Origin: a virus
Virus record (IMG/VR): IMGVR_UViG_3300046012_000620
Location: 1 to 29,680 of that record
Reading direction: 5' to 3' (one strand)
DNA length: 29,680 nt
Both the position numbers and the translations under genes were made by a program. Below are positions 13,056-21,588 of this stretch, in pieces. The notes under the pieces were generated by a model. It saw only the letters and a program-made list of their open reading frames with translations, had not been told where the DNA came from and ran no database searches. How positions within the stretch are numbered: position 1 is the first letter of the stretch; each line of letters opens with the position of its first letter.

Positions 13056-13333
13056 ATGTCTATTACGACAACTGGTAATTTAGGACCAATGATTCTTCAG
13101 TCGCTTGCGCCTGCAATGCTCTATGTTCCTACCCCTACCATGAATTACATCACAGTCTGCGATAAAGTTAGTATGCCAGCTAATGGTGGTACTACTTGCA
13201 GATTTATGCGTCCACGCGCATTACAACCGCCTACCGTACAGTTAGGTAATTCAGGGATTGACCCCCCAGCACAAGTGCCACAAAGAGACATCATTGATGC
13301 TCAAATGGCATTTTTTGGAACAGGTTGCATCAT
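13056..13333 (+). CDS. Major capsid protein, N4-gp56 family, exon 1
   Basis: This is the 5' part of the capsid gene, 92 codons plus two bases, with GAGG five bases before the ATG. It encodes MSITTTGNLGPMILQSLAPA, a region NGGTTCRFMRPRAL, and a final FFGTGCII. This is the start of an N4-gp56-type capsid protein, in which a 'YGTG...I-N-E-Q-V' strand normally follows. Read without splicing, the frame would continue into the intron and stop at 13385 after an unrelated tail (GKSSLIDLELAA). Joining to exon 2 at 13582 gives one 981-base, 326-residue frame, in the size range of this family. The protein forms the icosahedral shell. It is preceded by the scaffold gene. Confidence 0.85.
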
Positions 13334-13581
13334 AAAGTTTGTGATGGGTAAATCTTCTCTGATAGACTTGGAACTCGCAGCGTAAAGACGGCGACAACAA
13401 GGCGGAACCCAATAGGGACCGTGAACGTAGTAAGCGAGAAGACACAGGAAACTGTGATGCGGTACTCTGGACATTGCAGTAATGCAGTGAGGGAAGTGCA
13501 ATAGGCTTCCTCGCCAAACCGGCGAAAACCATGTTTTTTTTAGTGTTTTCGCCAGTTTGGTCATAAAAGTAACAGAAAAAG
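13334..13581 (+). ncRNA. Group I intron in the major capsid gene
   Basis: A 248-base, ORF-less insert. P1: exon CATCAT (13328-13333) pairs with intron GTGATG (13341-13346) over a 7-base loop, with the conserved U.G wobble at the 5' splice site; the intron ends in G at 13581. Excision rejoins the capsid frame as ...GCII-NEQVILQ. Further stems: CGG-AA-CCC-AATA-GGG-A-CCG, which has the P4/J4-5/P5 shape; CACAG-GAAA-CTGTG with a GNRA loop; CATTGCA-GTAA-TGCAGTG; and a long 6+9-bp hairpin at 13514-13560 with eight T in its loop (P9-like). I have not assigned P3 and P7. Lack of an internal endonuclease means mobility would need help from elsewhere. Confidence 0.85.
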
Positions 13582-14284
13582 AAACGAACAAGTAATTTTG
13601 CAAGATCAGGAAGGTGTTTTAGCCTGGGTTTCTGAACGTCTTGCAGTAGCGATGCGTCAAGCAGAGGATTTGATCCTCCGTGATTATATCGTTTCAGCAG
13701 CATCAGAAATTAATGCTGGTGGTGGCTCAAATGGTTTTAATCCAACTAACCTTGGAATTAGCGATTTTTCTTTGGTAGCTACTACACTCGATACCAACAA
13801 TGCCTACAAATTCATGTCAGGTATTGAAGGTATGGATAGATTCGGTACAGGCCCTGTTCGTTCAGCATATTTCATGCTGTCATCAACAGAGCTACAATCA
13901 GACTTTGATTCATTAGTAGGAAGTGGTTTCCTTTCACAATGGAACTACCCAACTAATGCAAGTTGTCTTCCATCTGAGTATGGTTCGGTTTATAACATCC
14001 GTATCCTTACTTCATCGGAAGCACCTGTAGCTAGAAATGCTGCAACTAATAGCAGTGGAACTACCAACGACGTTTATTACAATACTGTCTTAGGTAAACA
14101 GGCTATTACACATATTAATCAGGACGGCTTTAGCATGAACCTGATTTATCGTGACCCATATTATTCTGGTATGCTCGCTCAAAATGCTACTTTGGCAGTT
14201 AAATTTGCTCAAGCGCAAGCGATCACACAGGATACTGCAATCAGAAACCTCTTAAGCACACGCTTAAGCAATTTAGGAGTGTAG
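13582..14284 (+). CDS. Major capsid protein, N4-gp56 family, exon 2
   Basis: This is the 3' part of the capsid gene, beginning inside the codon split by the intron. It encodes NEQVILQDQEGVLAWVSERL, AVAMRQAEDLILRDYIVSAA and SEINAGGGSNGF. The 'VLQDQ...ERL-x-x-A-x-R-Q-A-E-D' segment is the hallmark of the N4-gp56 capsid family. The C-terminal region runs through DGFSMNLIYRDPYYSGMLAQ and ends RLSNLGV. A frame starting at the TTG at 13598 can be read alone, but it would lack the first strand and the Asn-Glu-Gln that complete the conserved block, so splicing is the better reading. The next gene starts one base after its stop. Confidence 0.88.
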
Positions 14285-14285
14285 T

Positions 14286-15422
14286 ATGACAGAATATTCT
14301 AGAATGGCAAAAGGTAGATTTACTTCTACTGGGGGAGCACAAGTTGTTAACCTTCCATTTAAACCAGACTATGTAGAGATCACTAACTCATCAGCATGGA
14401 TTACCCCAGCTCAACACGGTGTTCCTTTTGCAAAATGGGATGCGAATTTTTTAAATTCAACTCCAGCAAACGTAACCTTGATTGAGGTTTTCAATGCTAC
14501 TCCTGTATTGACAACTGACTCTGTTTTAACTAACGGTATTTCCGTTTTTTCAGCAGGTCAATTACTTCAATTCGGGCCTACGCTCTCTATTAGTGGTATT
14601 ACTAAAGCAGCTGCTGCTGTAGTAACAACAACTGCTAGCCATAACTTAGCTAGTGGTGATGTAGTAGTTTTCCAAGGTTTGTTTCAGTCATCAACAACTG
14701 GTATGCCTCAGATTGCGGGTATTCCTTTTACTGTGACTGTAACAGGTGCAACAACCTTTTCTATTCCTTGGAACTCTAACCAGTCTAATTATACAGCTTT
14801 GAGCGGTTCTCCATCAGGTGCTACAGTTAAGAAGGTTCTTTATCCTTATCTGTATTTCCCAGGTACAACTGTTATCAGCGCTATTACTACTGGTACAACT
14901 ACAACTATTGATACAGCAAGTGCTCATAATTTCCGTATAGGGCAAGAAGTGGGCTTTAGAGTTCCTCAGCAATGGGGTACTGTAGAGTTAAATTCGTTAC
15001 CTAACCTATTTACACCTGGTTCTCCAGTGTATGGGTATGTGACAGCAGTAACGGATTACAACACAGTAATTGTGAATATCGATAGCTCAGCTTATACAGC
15101 CTTTAATAGTAATCAAACCGTTGCAGGAACTCCTGGCTTATCTTTTGCTCAGATTTTTGCAGCAGGAGATGTTAATTCAGGCGGTGAAGCAATTTCAGCA
15201 GGTTCATCGTTATATCCACCACCAATTTTTGAACCAATTGGTACAACACAATTTGGAACAATTAATGGTCCTGCTATTCGCGGTGCTTTTGTGAACAATA
15301 CTTCACAAGGTTTCATCGTAGGTGCAGGTGTTGGCGTAACTGATACTTCAGCCGTATTAGTTGGCGCTACAGGAAACTCTATTGAGTGGAGAGCTTATCT
15401 TCATGATTTTAGTTCACCATAA
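14286..15422 (+). CDS. Virion protein with FCCH-like repeats
   Basis: The 378-residue product is beta-rich and Thr/Ser/Gly-rich. Two copies of a 'H-N-L-x-x-G-D-x-V' unit, as in the E1-FCCH domain family found in many phage virion proteins, are seen at about residue 119 (SHNLASGDVVVF...GIPFTVTVTGATTFSI) and residue 214 (AHNFRIGQEVGFRV). The N-terminus MTEYSRMAKGRFTSTGGAQV and the C-terminus (SIEWRAYLHDFSSP) resemble head-decoration or tail-associated proteins. The next gene, 15487, is a shortened paralogue of its middle portion. It follows the capsid gene with a one-base gap, so it is probably made in large amounts. A terminator at 15456-15478 closes this transcript. Confidence 0.75.
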   Translation: MTEYSRMAKGRFTSTGGAQVVNLPFKPDYVEITNSSAWITPAQHGVPFAKWDANFLNSTPANVTLIEVFNATPVLTTDSVLTNGISVFSAGQLLQFGPTLSISGITKAAAAVVTTTASHNLASGDVVVFQGLFQSSTTGMPQIAGIPFTVTVTGATTFSIPWNSNQSNYTALSGSPSGATVKKVLYPYLYFPGTTVISAITTGTTTTIDTASAHNFRIGQEVGFRVPQQWGTVELNSLPNLFTPGSPVYGYVTAVTDYNTVIVNIDSSAYTAFNSNQTVAGTPGLSFAQIFAAGDVNSGGEAISAGSSLYPPPIFEPIGTTQFGTINGPAIRGAFVNNTSQGFIVGAGVGVTDTSAVLVGATGNSIEWRAYLHDFSSP

Positions 15423-15437
15423 TTGAGTGGCAAATAA

Positions 15438-15448
15438 ATATTATCAGA
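15438..15448 (+). promoter_or_regulatory. ATATTATCAGA element before a terminator
   Basis: Exact copy of the intergenic 11-mer, 38 bases upstream of the ATG at 15487. The terminator hairpin lies between this element and the gene, so any transcript starting here would meet it at once; it may be attenuated, or the element may be an operator and not a promoter. Confidence 0.45.
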
Positions 15449-15455
15449 TGTAACT

Positions 15456-15478
15456 TAGGGGGAGAAATCCCCCTTTTT
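15456..15478 (+). terminator. Rho-independent terminator after the capsid operon
   Basis: GGGGG (15458-15462) pairs with CCCCC (15469-15473) over a 6-base loop, then TTTTT. It stands 34 bases after the stop of the FCCH protein gene and would reduce read-through from the capsid genes into later genes. Confidence 0.85.
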
Positions 15479-15486
15479 AGGATGTT

Positions 15487-15921
15487 ATGACATCAGTCGG
15501 AACAGTAGTTTCATATCCAATACCTGCATATTCGAATGTACCTATTGAATCAAAGTTTTATCAACCAAGTAGATTTGTTATATCGGCAATTTCTTTAGGT
15601 TTAACAACTATAGTATCGACTACAGCCGCTATGAACTATGTGGTGGGTCAACTTGTTAGATTAATAATCCCTCCATCTTTTGGAAGTATCCAATTAAATG
15701 AAGCTAAAGGGTACGTTTTATCAATTCCAACATCCACTCAAGTAGTTTTAAGCATCAATTCTTCAATGAATGTTGATGCTTACATTGCTTCTAGTTCTTT
15801 AGTTGAATCTGCTCAAATTCTAGCTATTGGGGATGTAAATACAGGGACTACGAATACATCAGGAAGAACAAATACAGGAACTTACATTCCTGGATCATTT
15901 ATTAATATTTCACCTTTGTAG
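15487..15921 (+). CDS. Shortened paralogue of the preceding FCCH virion protein
   Basis: The 144-residue product parallels residues of about 190-300 of the upstream protein: 'FVISAISLGLTTIVSTTAAM...GQLVRLIIPPSFGSIQLNE' matches 'TVISAITTGTTTTIDTASAH...GQEVGFRVPQQWGTVELNS', and 'AQILAIGDVNTG' matches 'AQIFAAGDVNSG'. It is therefore a tandem duplicate that has lost the N-terminal FCCH unit. The ATG is preceded by AGGA, directly after the terminator hairpin. It is probably a minor virion protein. Confidence 0.7.
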   Translation: MTSVGTVVSYPIPAYSNVPIESKFYQPSRFVISAISLGLTTIVSTTAAMNYVVGQLVRLIIPPSFGSIQLNEAKGYVLSIPTSTQVVLSINSSMNVDAYIASSSLVESAQILAIGDVNTGTTNTSGRTNTGTYIPGSFINISPL

Positions 15922-15926
15922 GTAAC

Positions 15927-16517
15927 ATGACACAGAAACCAAAAACTAGTAACTCGATTGCTGAACAAGAGTTAGATAAAGCTGAAGCCCAGTTTGAAGC
16001 ATTTGATCAGAATATCAAAGAAATGACTTTAGATAGAATGAATGCGGCACCAAAAAAAGAACAAGAACAACAAACAAAACTCTCTCAATCAGAAATTGCT
16101 AAATCTAAAGATATTTATCTTAAGCCAGAAAAAGCCATTAGTTGCAGTCCGAAGGATAAATTTAATGAAGATTACCGTAAACAGTATGAATTTGATAAAG
16201 AATATGTGCAATTTATAGCAGAAAATAAAGAAATTATCGGTGAAACCATTGATATTTGGACAAGACCTTATGCGGGTATGCCTGCAGAATACTGGAAAGT
16301 GCCTACTAATAAACCTCTTTGGGGCCCAAGATACTTAGCAGAACAGATAAAGAGAAAGAGCTATCACAGATTGGTAATGCAGGAAAATAGAATTTCTTCG
16401 GCAGATGGTATGGGTCAATATTATGGCACAATGGCAGTTGATACCTCTATTCAAAGACTGGATGCTGTTCCAGTAAGTTCAAGAAAATCAATTTTTATGG
16501 GAGCTAGTACCTTTTAA
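15927..16517 (+). CDS. Hypothetical virion-associated protein
   Basis: The 196-residue product has a disordered, Gln/Glu/Lys-rich N-terminal half (about residues 1-65, with IAEQELDKAEAQFEAFDQNI). A compact-looking second half follows (FDKEYVQFIAENKEIIGETI, WTRPYAGMPAEYWKVPTNKP, LWGPRYLAEQIKRKSYHRLV). The second half resembles a conserved protein found between capsid and adaptor genes in phages with this capsid type, whose role I do not know. AGG precedes the ATG. Its stop overlaps the next ATG by one base (TAATG). Confidence 0.7.
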   Translation: MTQKPKTSNSIAEQELDKAEAQFEAFDQNIKEMTLDRMNAAPKKEQEQQTKLSQSEIAKSKDIYLKPEKAISCSPKDKFNEDYRKQYEFDKEYVQFIAENKEIIGETIDIWTRPYAGMPAEYWKVPTNKPLWGPRYLAEQIKRKSYHRLVMQENRISSADGMGQYYGTMAVDTSIQRLDAVPVSSRKSIFMGASTF

Positions 16518-17725
16518 TGTTTCTTCTTGAAGATATCCTCACATACATAAGACGCATCATTAAAACACCATCTAATGCAGTTGTGAGTGATGATCTTCTC
16601 ATAGATTATGTTAATAGATTTTGGATTGCTGATGTTGATGCGAGATTGCAAGTATTTGACCTTAAAACCAAATATCAATTTCAAACACAGCCAGGTGTAG
16701 ATCAATATAATATGCCATTATATAATGTTCAAACAGAGCCTGGAAATCAATCCATTGGATCCTATCCGGTATATCAAGGATTTCTTGGCCCCTGTTATAT
16801 AAATGGTGTTGAAGTATCATTCCAAACTCAAAAAAGTCTTTTTTTTAATGCTTATCCAAATGTAACTCAAAACTTAGGTGTAGTCGCTATAGGTAACGGA
16901 ACTTCAGGTCCCTACACCTTACAATTCCCAATTCTTCCATCAACCGCTCCTCCTAATCCCCCATTAAGTGGAATATTAAGAGGACATATTGATATTTCAG
17001 GAATCATTGCAACTGGAGCAAATCAAGATCCACCAGTAGTTAGCAATTTTTTAACAACAGTGCCTGTAACAAGTGTAAAACCAGCAGTTTATATTACTAC
17101 AATTGGCTCAGATGGTTCTAATGTAGTAGTTGCGGATAGTGGCCAGTTTCTACAGGGAAATATTAACTATGGTCTACTAATGACTCCTGGTAATGCCCCT
17201 TTTGGAAATACTGGATTACCCAATGGAGGTTCGTTAGTAACTCCATATGCAACCACTCAAAACACAGTTAATTATTTTACTGGAACAGTGACAAATCTTT
17301 ATTTCCCGGTATCTATTCCTTCAGGAAATAATATAAGTGTTCAGTGTCAGTACTTTCAATCTGGTCTTCCAAGATCCATTCTTTTTTACAATAACACCCT
17401 AACATTGAGAAGTCCTCCAGATACCCAATATCTTGTAGAGCTCGATGCTTATCTGTCTCCAGCGGCATTTTTAAATACTGATGCCGCTATCCCTTTTGGA
17501 TATATGTCAGAATATATAGCAAGAGGGGCTGCTAGAAAAATTCTTTCAGATACAGGTGATATTGAACAATTTCAGTTTTATGAACCCTTTTTCAGAGAAC
17601 AAGAATTATTAGTTTGGAAAAGAAGCCAAAGACAATGGACATCTACTCGTACAGAAACAATATATAGTCGAGGAAATGGCATGGGAAACAATTTAGGATA
17701 TAACCAAATGGGCGGGACTTTATGA
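16517..17725 (+). CDS. Probable head-tail adaptor / connector protein
   Basis: The 402-residue product begins MFLLEDILTYIRRIIKTPSN, followed by AVVSDDLLIDYVNRFWIADV and DARLQVFDLKTKYQFQTQPG. Here helices are followed by 'Y-x-F-x-T-x-P-G-x-x-x-Y-N-M-P', the pattern of connector proteins (gp4/gp11-like) that sit under the portal. The middle (about 90-300) is Gly/Pro/Thr-rich and variable; the C-terminus returns to helices (FGYMSEYIARGAARKILSDT) and a Gly/Asn-rich tail. Position between capsid and tail genes agrees. It overlaps its neighbours at both ends (TAATG, ATGA). The adaptor call rests on pattern and order, not on a definite family match. Confidence 0.6.
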   Translation: MFLLEDILTYIRRIIKTPSNAVVSDDLLIDYVNRFWIADVDARLQVFDLKTKYQFQTQPGVDQYNMPLYNVQTEPGNQSIGSYPVYQGFLGPCYINGVEVSFQTQKSLFFNAYPNVTQNLGVVAIGNGTSGPYTLQFPILPSTAPPNPPLSGILRGHIDISGIIATGANQDPPVVSNFLTTVPVTSVKPAVYITTIGSDGSNVVVADSGQFLQGNINYGLLMTPGNAPFGNTGLPNGGSLVTPYATTQNTVNYFTGTVTNLYFPVSIPSGNNISVQCQYFQSGLPRSILFYNNTLTLRSPPDTQYLVELDAYLSPAAFLNTDAAIPFGYMSEYIARGAARKILSDTGDIEQFQFYEPFFREQELLVWKRSQRQWTSTRTETIYSRGNGMGNNLGYNQMGGTL

Positions 17726-18285
17726 CAAATTTTAGTTACAATGATGCAGTTCCTGCAGCCAACAACAATCCATCCGTTGATCAGCCCGACATGCAAATAA
17801 ATACTCTTTCAACCGATCAAATTCTCGCTATTGATCATATCTCATTCAATACGAATAATGGCGGGCAGCATAAGCAAATTACTTTCAATATCGATAATGC
17901 TTCTGGCTTTCCTTATATTCCTACAATACCTACTTCTCCTCCTGTTTTATTTACACAGAACGTAAATGCTCTCCCAGAGCTCTTTTATTATTCAGGAGAT
18001 GCAGCTCATGGATCATCTCAATATGTTCAAGGAACTAATGGAAGTACTTTTCTTTTTGGTGGAATCATATTGAAATGGTTTACTGTTACATCTGCCTCAA
18101 CTAACTTTATTCAGACTTTTGCAGGAGTTGGTCTAACTAATTTTCCAAATAATGCATTTGGTGCTGTTGCAACTATTGGTGGAGGTGTTTTTACTGTTAA
18201 TCTTCAAAATTTAACAGTTGCCCAAGTCCAAATAACAAAATCAGCTGGAAGTCTTCCTATAACAGTATTCGTGATAGGTAATTGA
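17722..18285 (+). CDS. Hypothetical virion protein
   Basis: The 187-residue product starts through an ATGA overlap with the adaptor gene. It is beta-rich, with a polar N-terminus (NFSYNDAVPAANNNPSVDQP), a middle ITFNIDNASGFPYIPTIPTS, and a C-terminal segment (FGAVATIGGGVFTVNLQNLT and SAGSLPITVFVIGN) resembling trimeric fibre or cap folds. No family is recognised. Its stop abuts the ATG of the tail-hub gene, so it is probably a tail component. Confidence 0.6.
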   Translation: MTNFSYNDAVPAANNNPSVDQPDMQINTLSTDQILAIDHISFNTNNGGQHKQITFNIDNASGFPYIPTIPTSPPVLFTQNVNALPELFYYSGDAAHGSSQYVQGTNGSTFLFGGIILKWFTVTSASTNFIQTFAGVGLTNFPNNAFGAVATIGGGVFTVNLQNLTVAQVQITKSAGSLPITVFVIGN

Positions 18286-21090
18286 ATGGGAGAAAAACTA
18301 GTTATTGGACCTATAAACAAGGGTCTAAAAACAGATCGTGAACCCTTTAATATAGATAATGACTCTTTCCCTGTTTTAATAAATGCCTATCAATGGAGAG
18401 GGAGAGTTAAAAGAAAAAGAGGGACTTCCCTTCTCAATAGACTAAAAAGGTTCTTTAACTCCTCATCATTATCTTATAATTCTGGATCAGCCACAATAGT
18501 ACTTGATGGAAGTGGAGTAGGTAATCTTCTTATTGGTTTTTCTTTACAGGCAAATGGTAATATTGTCCCTGGCACTGTAACAATAACAGCACCTGGTCCC
18601 ACTGTTTTTACTGATCCTTCAATGGACGGTAGCTTAAGTCCTAGTGGAACAATTAATTATGCAACAGGGGTAATTACAATATTAGCAGAAGCTGGCCAAG
18701 CAGTTTCAGCAGTATTTAATTATTATCCTGATCTTCCTGTGATGGGACTTGAAGACTTTATTTCCGCTTCAACCCAATTTCCTGGAACTTTAGGATTTGA
18801 TACAACTTATTCTTATAATATCACTACAGCTTTTCCCTATAATATTTATGATGTGAGTTTTTATAAAAACCCCCCTGCAAATGGAACAACACTACCTGGA
18901 TATGTTCAAAAACTTATAGTTACACCAACATCTTGGAATGGACTAGATTATCAGCAATTTTGGACAGTTAACTATCAAGGCGCTCTTTGGGCCACAAATG
19001 GTATAACGGTTCCTTTCACCACCACAAATATTGGAATGCAATTTAAAGCAATTACAGGAGCCGCTGGAGCTTTGGGTCCTCCTGCTTTTGTAATTTTAAC
19101 CATTCCTGGTCATGGTTTAGTTGCTGGAGATTTTATTTTTATAAATGAAATACAAGGCATGACAGGGATAAATTTTCAAACAGGATATGTAGTAGTTATA
19201 ATAGATCCTAATACTGTTATAGTTGAATTGCCAAATGCTGTAATAGGTGGGGTATATGTATCAGGTGGGATAGCTCAATACTTAACAAACAGGGCCGATC
19301 CTACATTAGATGGGATACGGTGGTATGATGGAGATCCAACAAATGGGAATGCAACTAATCCTGTTCTTAGCGGGAATCTTGGCTGGGTTAACTTTGCACC
19401 GCCTCTGTCTCAGCTTAGTTATTCAATAGCTGATCTACCACCCGCACAGTATTATCTAGTTGGGGCTAGGATGATTGTCCCTTTCAAAGATAGATTATTA
19501 TTTTTAGGCCCTGTTATACAAACATCTAGTGCTAACAGCCAAATTTATTTACAAGACAGCATAATCTACAGTCAAAATGGTACACCCTATTATACGGCTT
19601 CTTATACAAATTCACCTAATGCAGCCATTGATACTCCTACGTCTGCAGCAAATATTTTTCATCCTATTTTAGTTCCTATAAATCAAACAGCAACTTCAAC
19701 AGCATATTTTGAGGATCAATCTGGATTTGGTGGATTTATAACAGCTGGCATTGATCAGCCTATTACCACAGTTTCAGCTAATGAAGATGTATTAATTGTT
19801 GGATTCGCTACATTACAAAGTAGATTGATTTATAGTGGAAATGACTTGGTTCCTTTCAATTTCTTCGTGATTAATTCAGAACTTGGGTCTGCAAGTACCT
19901 TCTCCGCGATCAATATGGACAAGGGAGTGCTCACAAGAGGATCTAGAGGATTCATAATAACAGCTCAGGTGGGGGCAGAAAGATTCGATTTAGACATTCC
20001 AGATTCAGTTTTTCAAATAAATCTAGTTCAAAATGGAAATGAACGGTTTTGTGCTCAAAGAGACTTTATTAGTGAATGGGTTTATTTCACATATCGTTCT
20101 AATTCAGCAATTAGCAAATTTCCAAGTCAAACTCTACTTTATAACTATCGAGATAATTCTTGGGCTACTTTTAACGAAAGTTACACAACTTATGGGTCTT
20201 TTAGGAGAGTAACAGGATTTACTTGGGCAACTGTTGGCAATACTTATCCAACATGGTCCGTTTGGAATGCTCCATGGAATGCAGGCGCCTCAACATTACT
20301 ACAGCAAGATGTTATCGCAGGTAATCAGCAAGGTTTTGTAATTTTTAGGGATAATGGAACAACAACAGAGGCTAATTCTCTCTATATTCAAAGTATTTCA
20401 GGAAGCACAGTTATATCTCCCTCTCATGGATTAAATAGGGGAGATTACATTGTAATTAGTGGAGCTTTAGGGACTATAGGTTCTTTGATTAATGGAAAAA
20501 TCTTTTCCGTAAATGGGACTCCAACGGAAGATAGTTTTATTTTAAATCCTTCCATTGGCTCAGGAACTTATCTTGGTGGAGGGTTAATTAAGAGAATGTA
20601 TGTGCCCTTTGTACAAACTAAGCAATTCCCAATGGCCTGGGGTTTAGGTAGAAAAACAAGAATAGGGGTTCAACAGTATCTCTTAACAACAACAGCTAAA
20701 TCGCAGATCACACTATTAATTTATCTTAGCCAAGATGCCAATAATGCCTATAATAATGGACCAATTATTCCAGCATCTGGATCAGAGAATTATGGTTTAA
20801 TCTACTCTCAGGTTCTTTTTACATGCCCAGAAAGCTCTAATTTAGGCCTAACTCCTGCGAACACAAACCTTCAGATGATTTCCCTCATTAACTCTACTGG
20901 AACTAATGCAACAAGCCCACAATCCCAAATTTGGCATAGAGTAAACACTTCTCTAATAGGGGATACAGTTCAGTTAGCATTCACATTATCAGACGCACAA
21001 ATGAGACAGGAATCATTTATCAACCAATTTGATGAAATTGAGTTACATGGTGCTATTCTAGATCTCACACCTAGCCAGATGCTATCATGA
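18286..21090 (+). CDS. Large tail hub/tubular-like structural protein with FCCH domains
   Basis: The 934-residue product begins MGEKLVIGPINKGLKTDREP, FNIDNDSFPVLINAYQWRGR and VKRKRGTS. An opening of this kind, 'x-N-x-G-L-x-T-x-x-x-P...A-x-x-x-x-G-x-x-x-x-R', is seen in podovirus tail nozzle/stabilisation proteins (gp10/gp12-like). FCCH-like units occur near residues 276 (HGLVAGDFIFINE) and 714 (HGLNRGDYIVISGA). The centre contains a probable beta-propeller (from about 370 on, VGARMIVPFKDRLLFLGPVI and VLIVGFATLQSRLIYSG). The C-terminus ends DEIELHGAILDLTPSQMLS. The following gene overlaps its stop (ATGA). Its size and position suit the tail nozzle through which DNA leaves the head. Confidence 0.7.
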   Translation: MGEKLVIGPINKGLKTDREPFNIDNDSFPVLINAYQWRGRVKRKRGTSLLNRLKRFFNSSSLSYNSGSATIVLDGSGVGNLLIGFSLQANGNIVPGTVTITAPGPTVFTDPSMDGSLSPSGTINYATGVITILAEAGQAVSAVFNYYPDLPVMGLEDFISASTQFPGTLGFDTTYSYNITTAFPYNIYDVSFYKNPPANGTTLPGYVQKLIVTPTSWNGLDYQQFWTVNYQGALWATNGITVPFTTTNIGMQFKAITGAAGALGPPAFVILTIPGHGLVAGDFIFINEIQGMTGINFQTGYVVVIIDPNTVIVELPNAVIGGVYVSGGIAQYLTNRADPTLDGIRWYDGDPTNGNATNPVLSGNLGWVNFAPPLSQLSYSIADLPPAQYYLVGARMIVPFKDRLLFLGPVIQTSSANSQIYLQDSIIYSQNGTPYYTASYTNSPNAAIDTPTSAANIFHPILVPINQTATSTAYFEDQSGFGGFITAGIDQPITTVSANEDVLIVGFATLQSRLIYSGNDLVPFNFFVINSELGSASTFSAINMDKGVLTRGSRGFIITAQVGAERFDLDIPDSVFQINLVQNGNERFCAQRDFISEWVYFTYRSNSAISKFPSQTLLYNYRDNSWATFNESYTTYGSFRRVTGFTWATVGNTYPTWSVWNAPWNAGASTLLQQDVIAGNQQGFVIFRDNGTTTEANSLYIQSISGSTVISPSHGLNRGDYIVISGALGTIGSLINGKIFSVNGTPTEDSFILNPSIGSGTYLGGGLIKRMYVPFVQTKQFPMAWGLGRKTRIGVQQYLLTTTAKSQITLLIYLSQDANNAYNNGPIIPASGSENYGLIYSQVLFTCPESSNLGLTPANTNLQMISLINSTGTNATSPQSQIWHRVNTSLIGDTVQLAFTLSDAQMRQESFINQFDEIELHGAILDLTPSQMLS

Positions 21091-21557
21091 GTGCAAATGT
21101 TATCAATCAGATGCCTTATCTTAGGACAACTAGAAACTTTCCAGAGGAACTGAAACAACTCACTGTCGAGATAAATAAATCTTATGTCGATATCGCAAAT
21201 GTAGTTAATGCAAGAATCATAGGAATTTTTCCAACATTAAGACCTGCAATTACCGGTGAAAGTTGGTTCTTAGTAGCTAATCAAAGACAACAGACACTTA
21301 GACAAGTCTATACATTCACATCTACTTCTTCTATTAATCATGGAATTTCAGTGAATGATACCAATCAATTCACTTCTTGCTATGGGTCCTACACAGACGG
21401 TACAAATTCCTATGGGATTATTTGGGGTAGTTCAGTAGCTATAGCTGGTCAAATTACATTCTATATTACAGCAACTCAGATTGTGTTTTTAGTAGGAGCA
21501 GGAGCGCCTGCATTAACTAGGGGAAGGATTATTCTTGAATGGCTTTCTCAAGTGTAA
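21087..21557 (+). CDS. Small structural protein, tail-associated
   Basis: The 156-residue product starts by ATGA overlap with the tail hub gene. It opens MSANVINQMPYLRTTRNFPE, followed by ELKQLTVEINKSYVDIANVV and NARIIGIFP. This sequence continues as a compact beta domain (QRQQTLRQVYTFTSTSSINH, SYGIIWGSSVAIAGQITFYI). Short proteins with an N-terminal 'R-x-F-P-x-x-L-x-x-x-x-x-E-x-x-K-x-Y-x-D-I-A' helix and a beta-sandwich follow the nozzle in several podoviruses and may be tail spikes or needles. It appears to be a minor tail protein; the exact role is unknown. Confidence 0.6.
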   Translation: MSANVINQMPYLRTTRNFPEELKQLTVEINKSYVDIANVVNARIIGIFPTLRPAITGESWFLVANQRQQTLRQVYTFTSTSSINHGISVNDTNQFTSCYGSYTDGTNSYGIIWGSSVAIAGQITFYITATQIVFLVGAGAPALTRGRIILEWLSQV

Positions 21558-21588
21558 AAATGTTATTGTGAAAAAAAAGAGGTAAAGC

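Noticed and set aside
13301-13703. Two long minus-strand frames across the capsid intron
   Set aside because: They run antisense to the capsid exons and the intron, have no recognisable domain and no ribosome binding site, and the plus strand explains the region fully.
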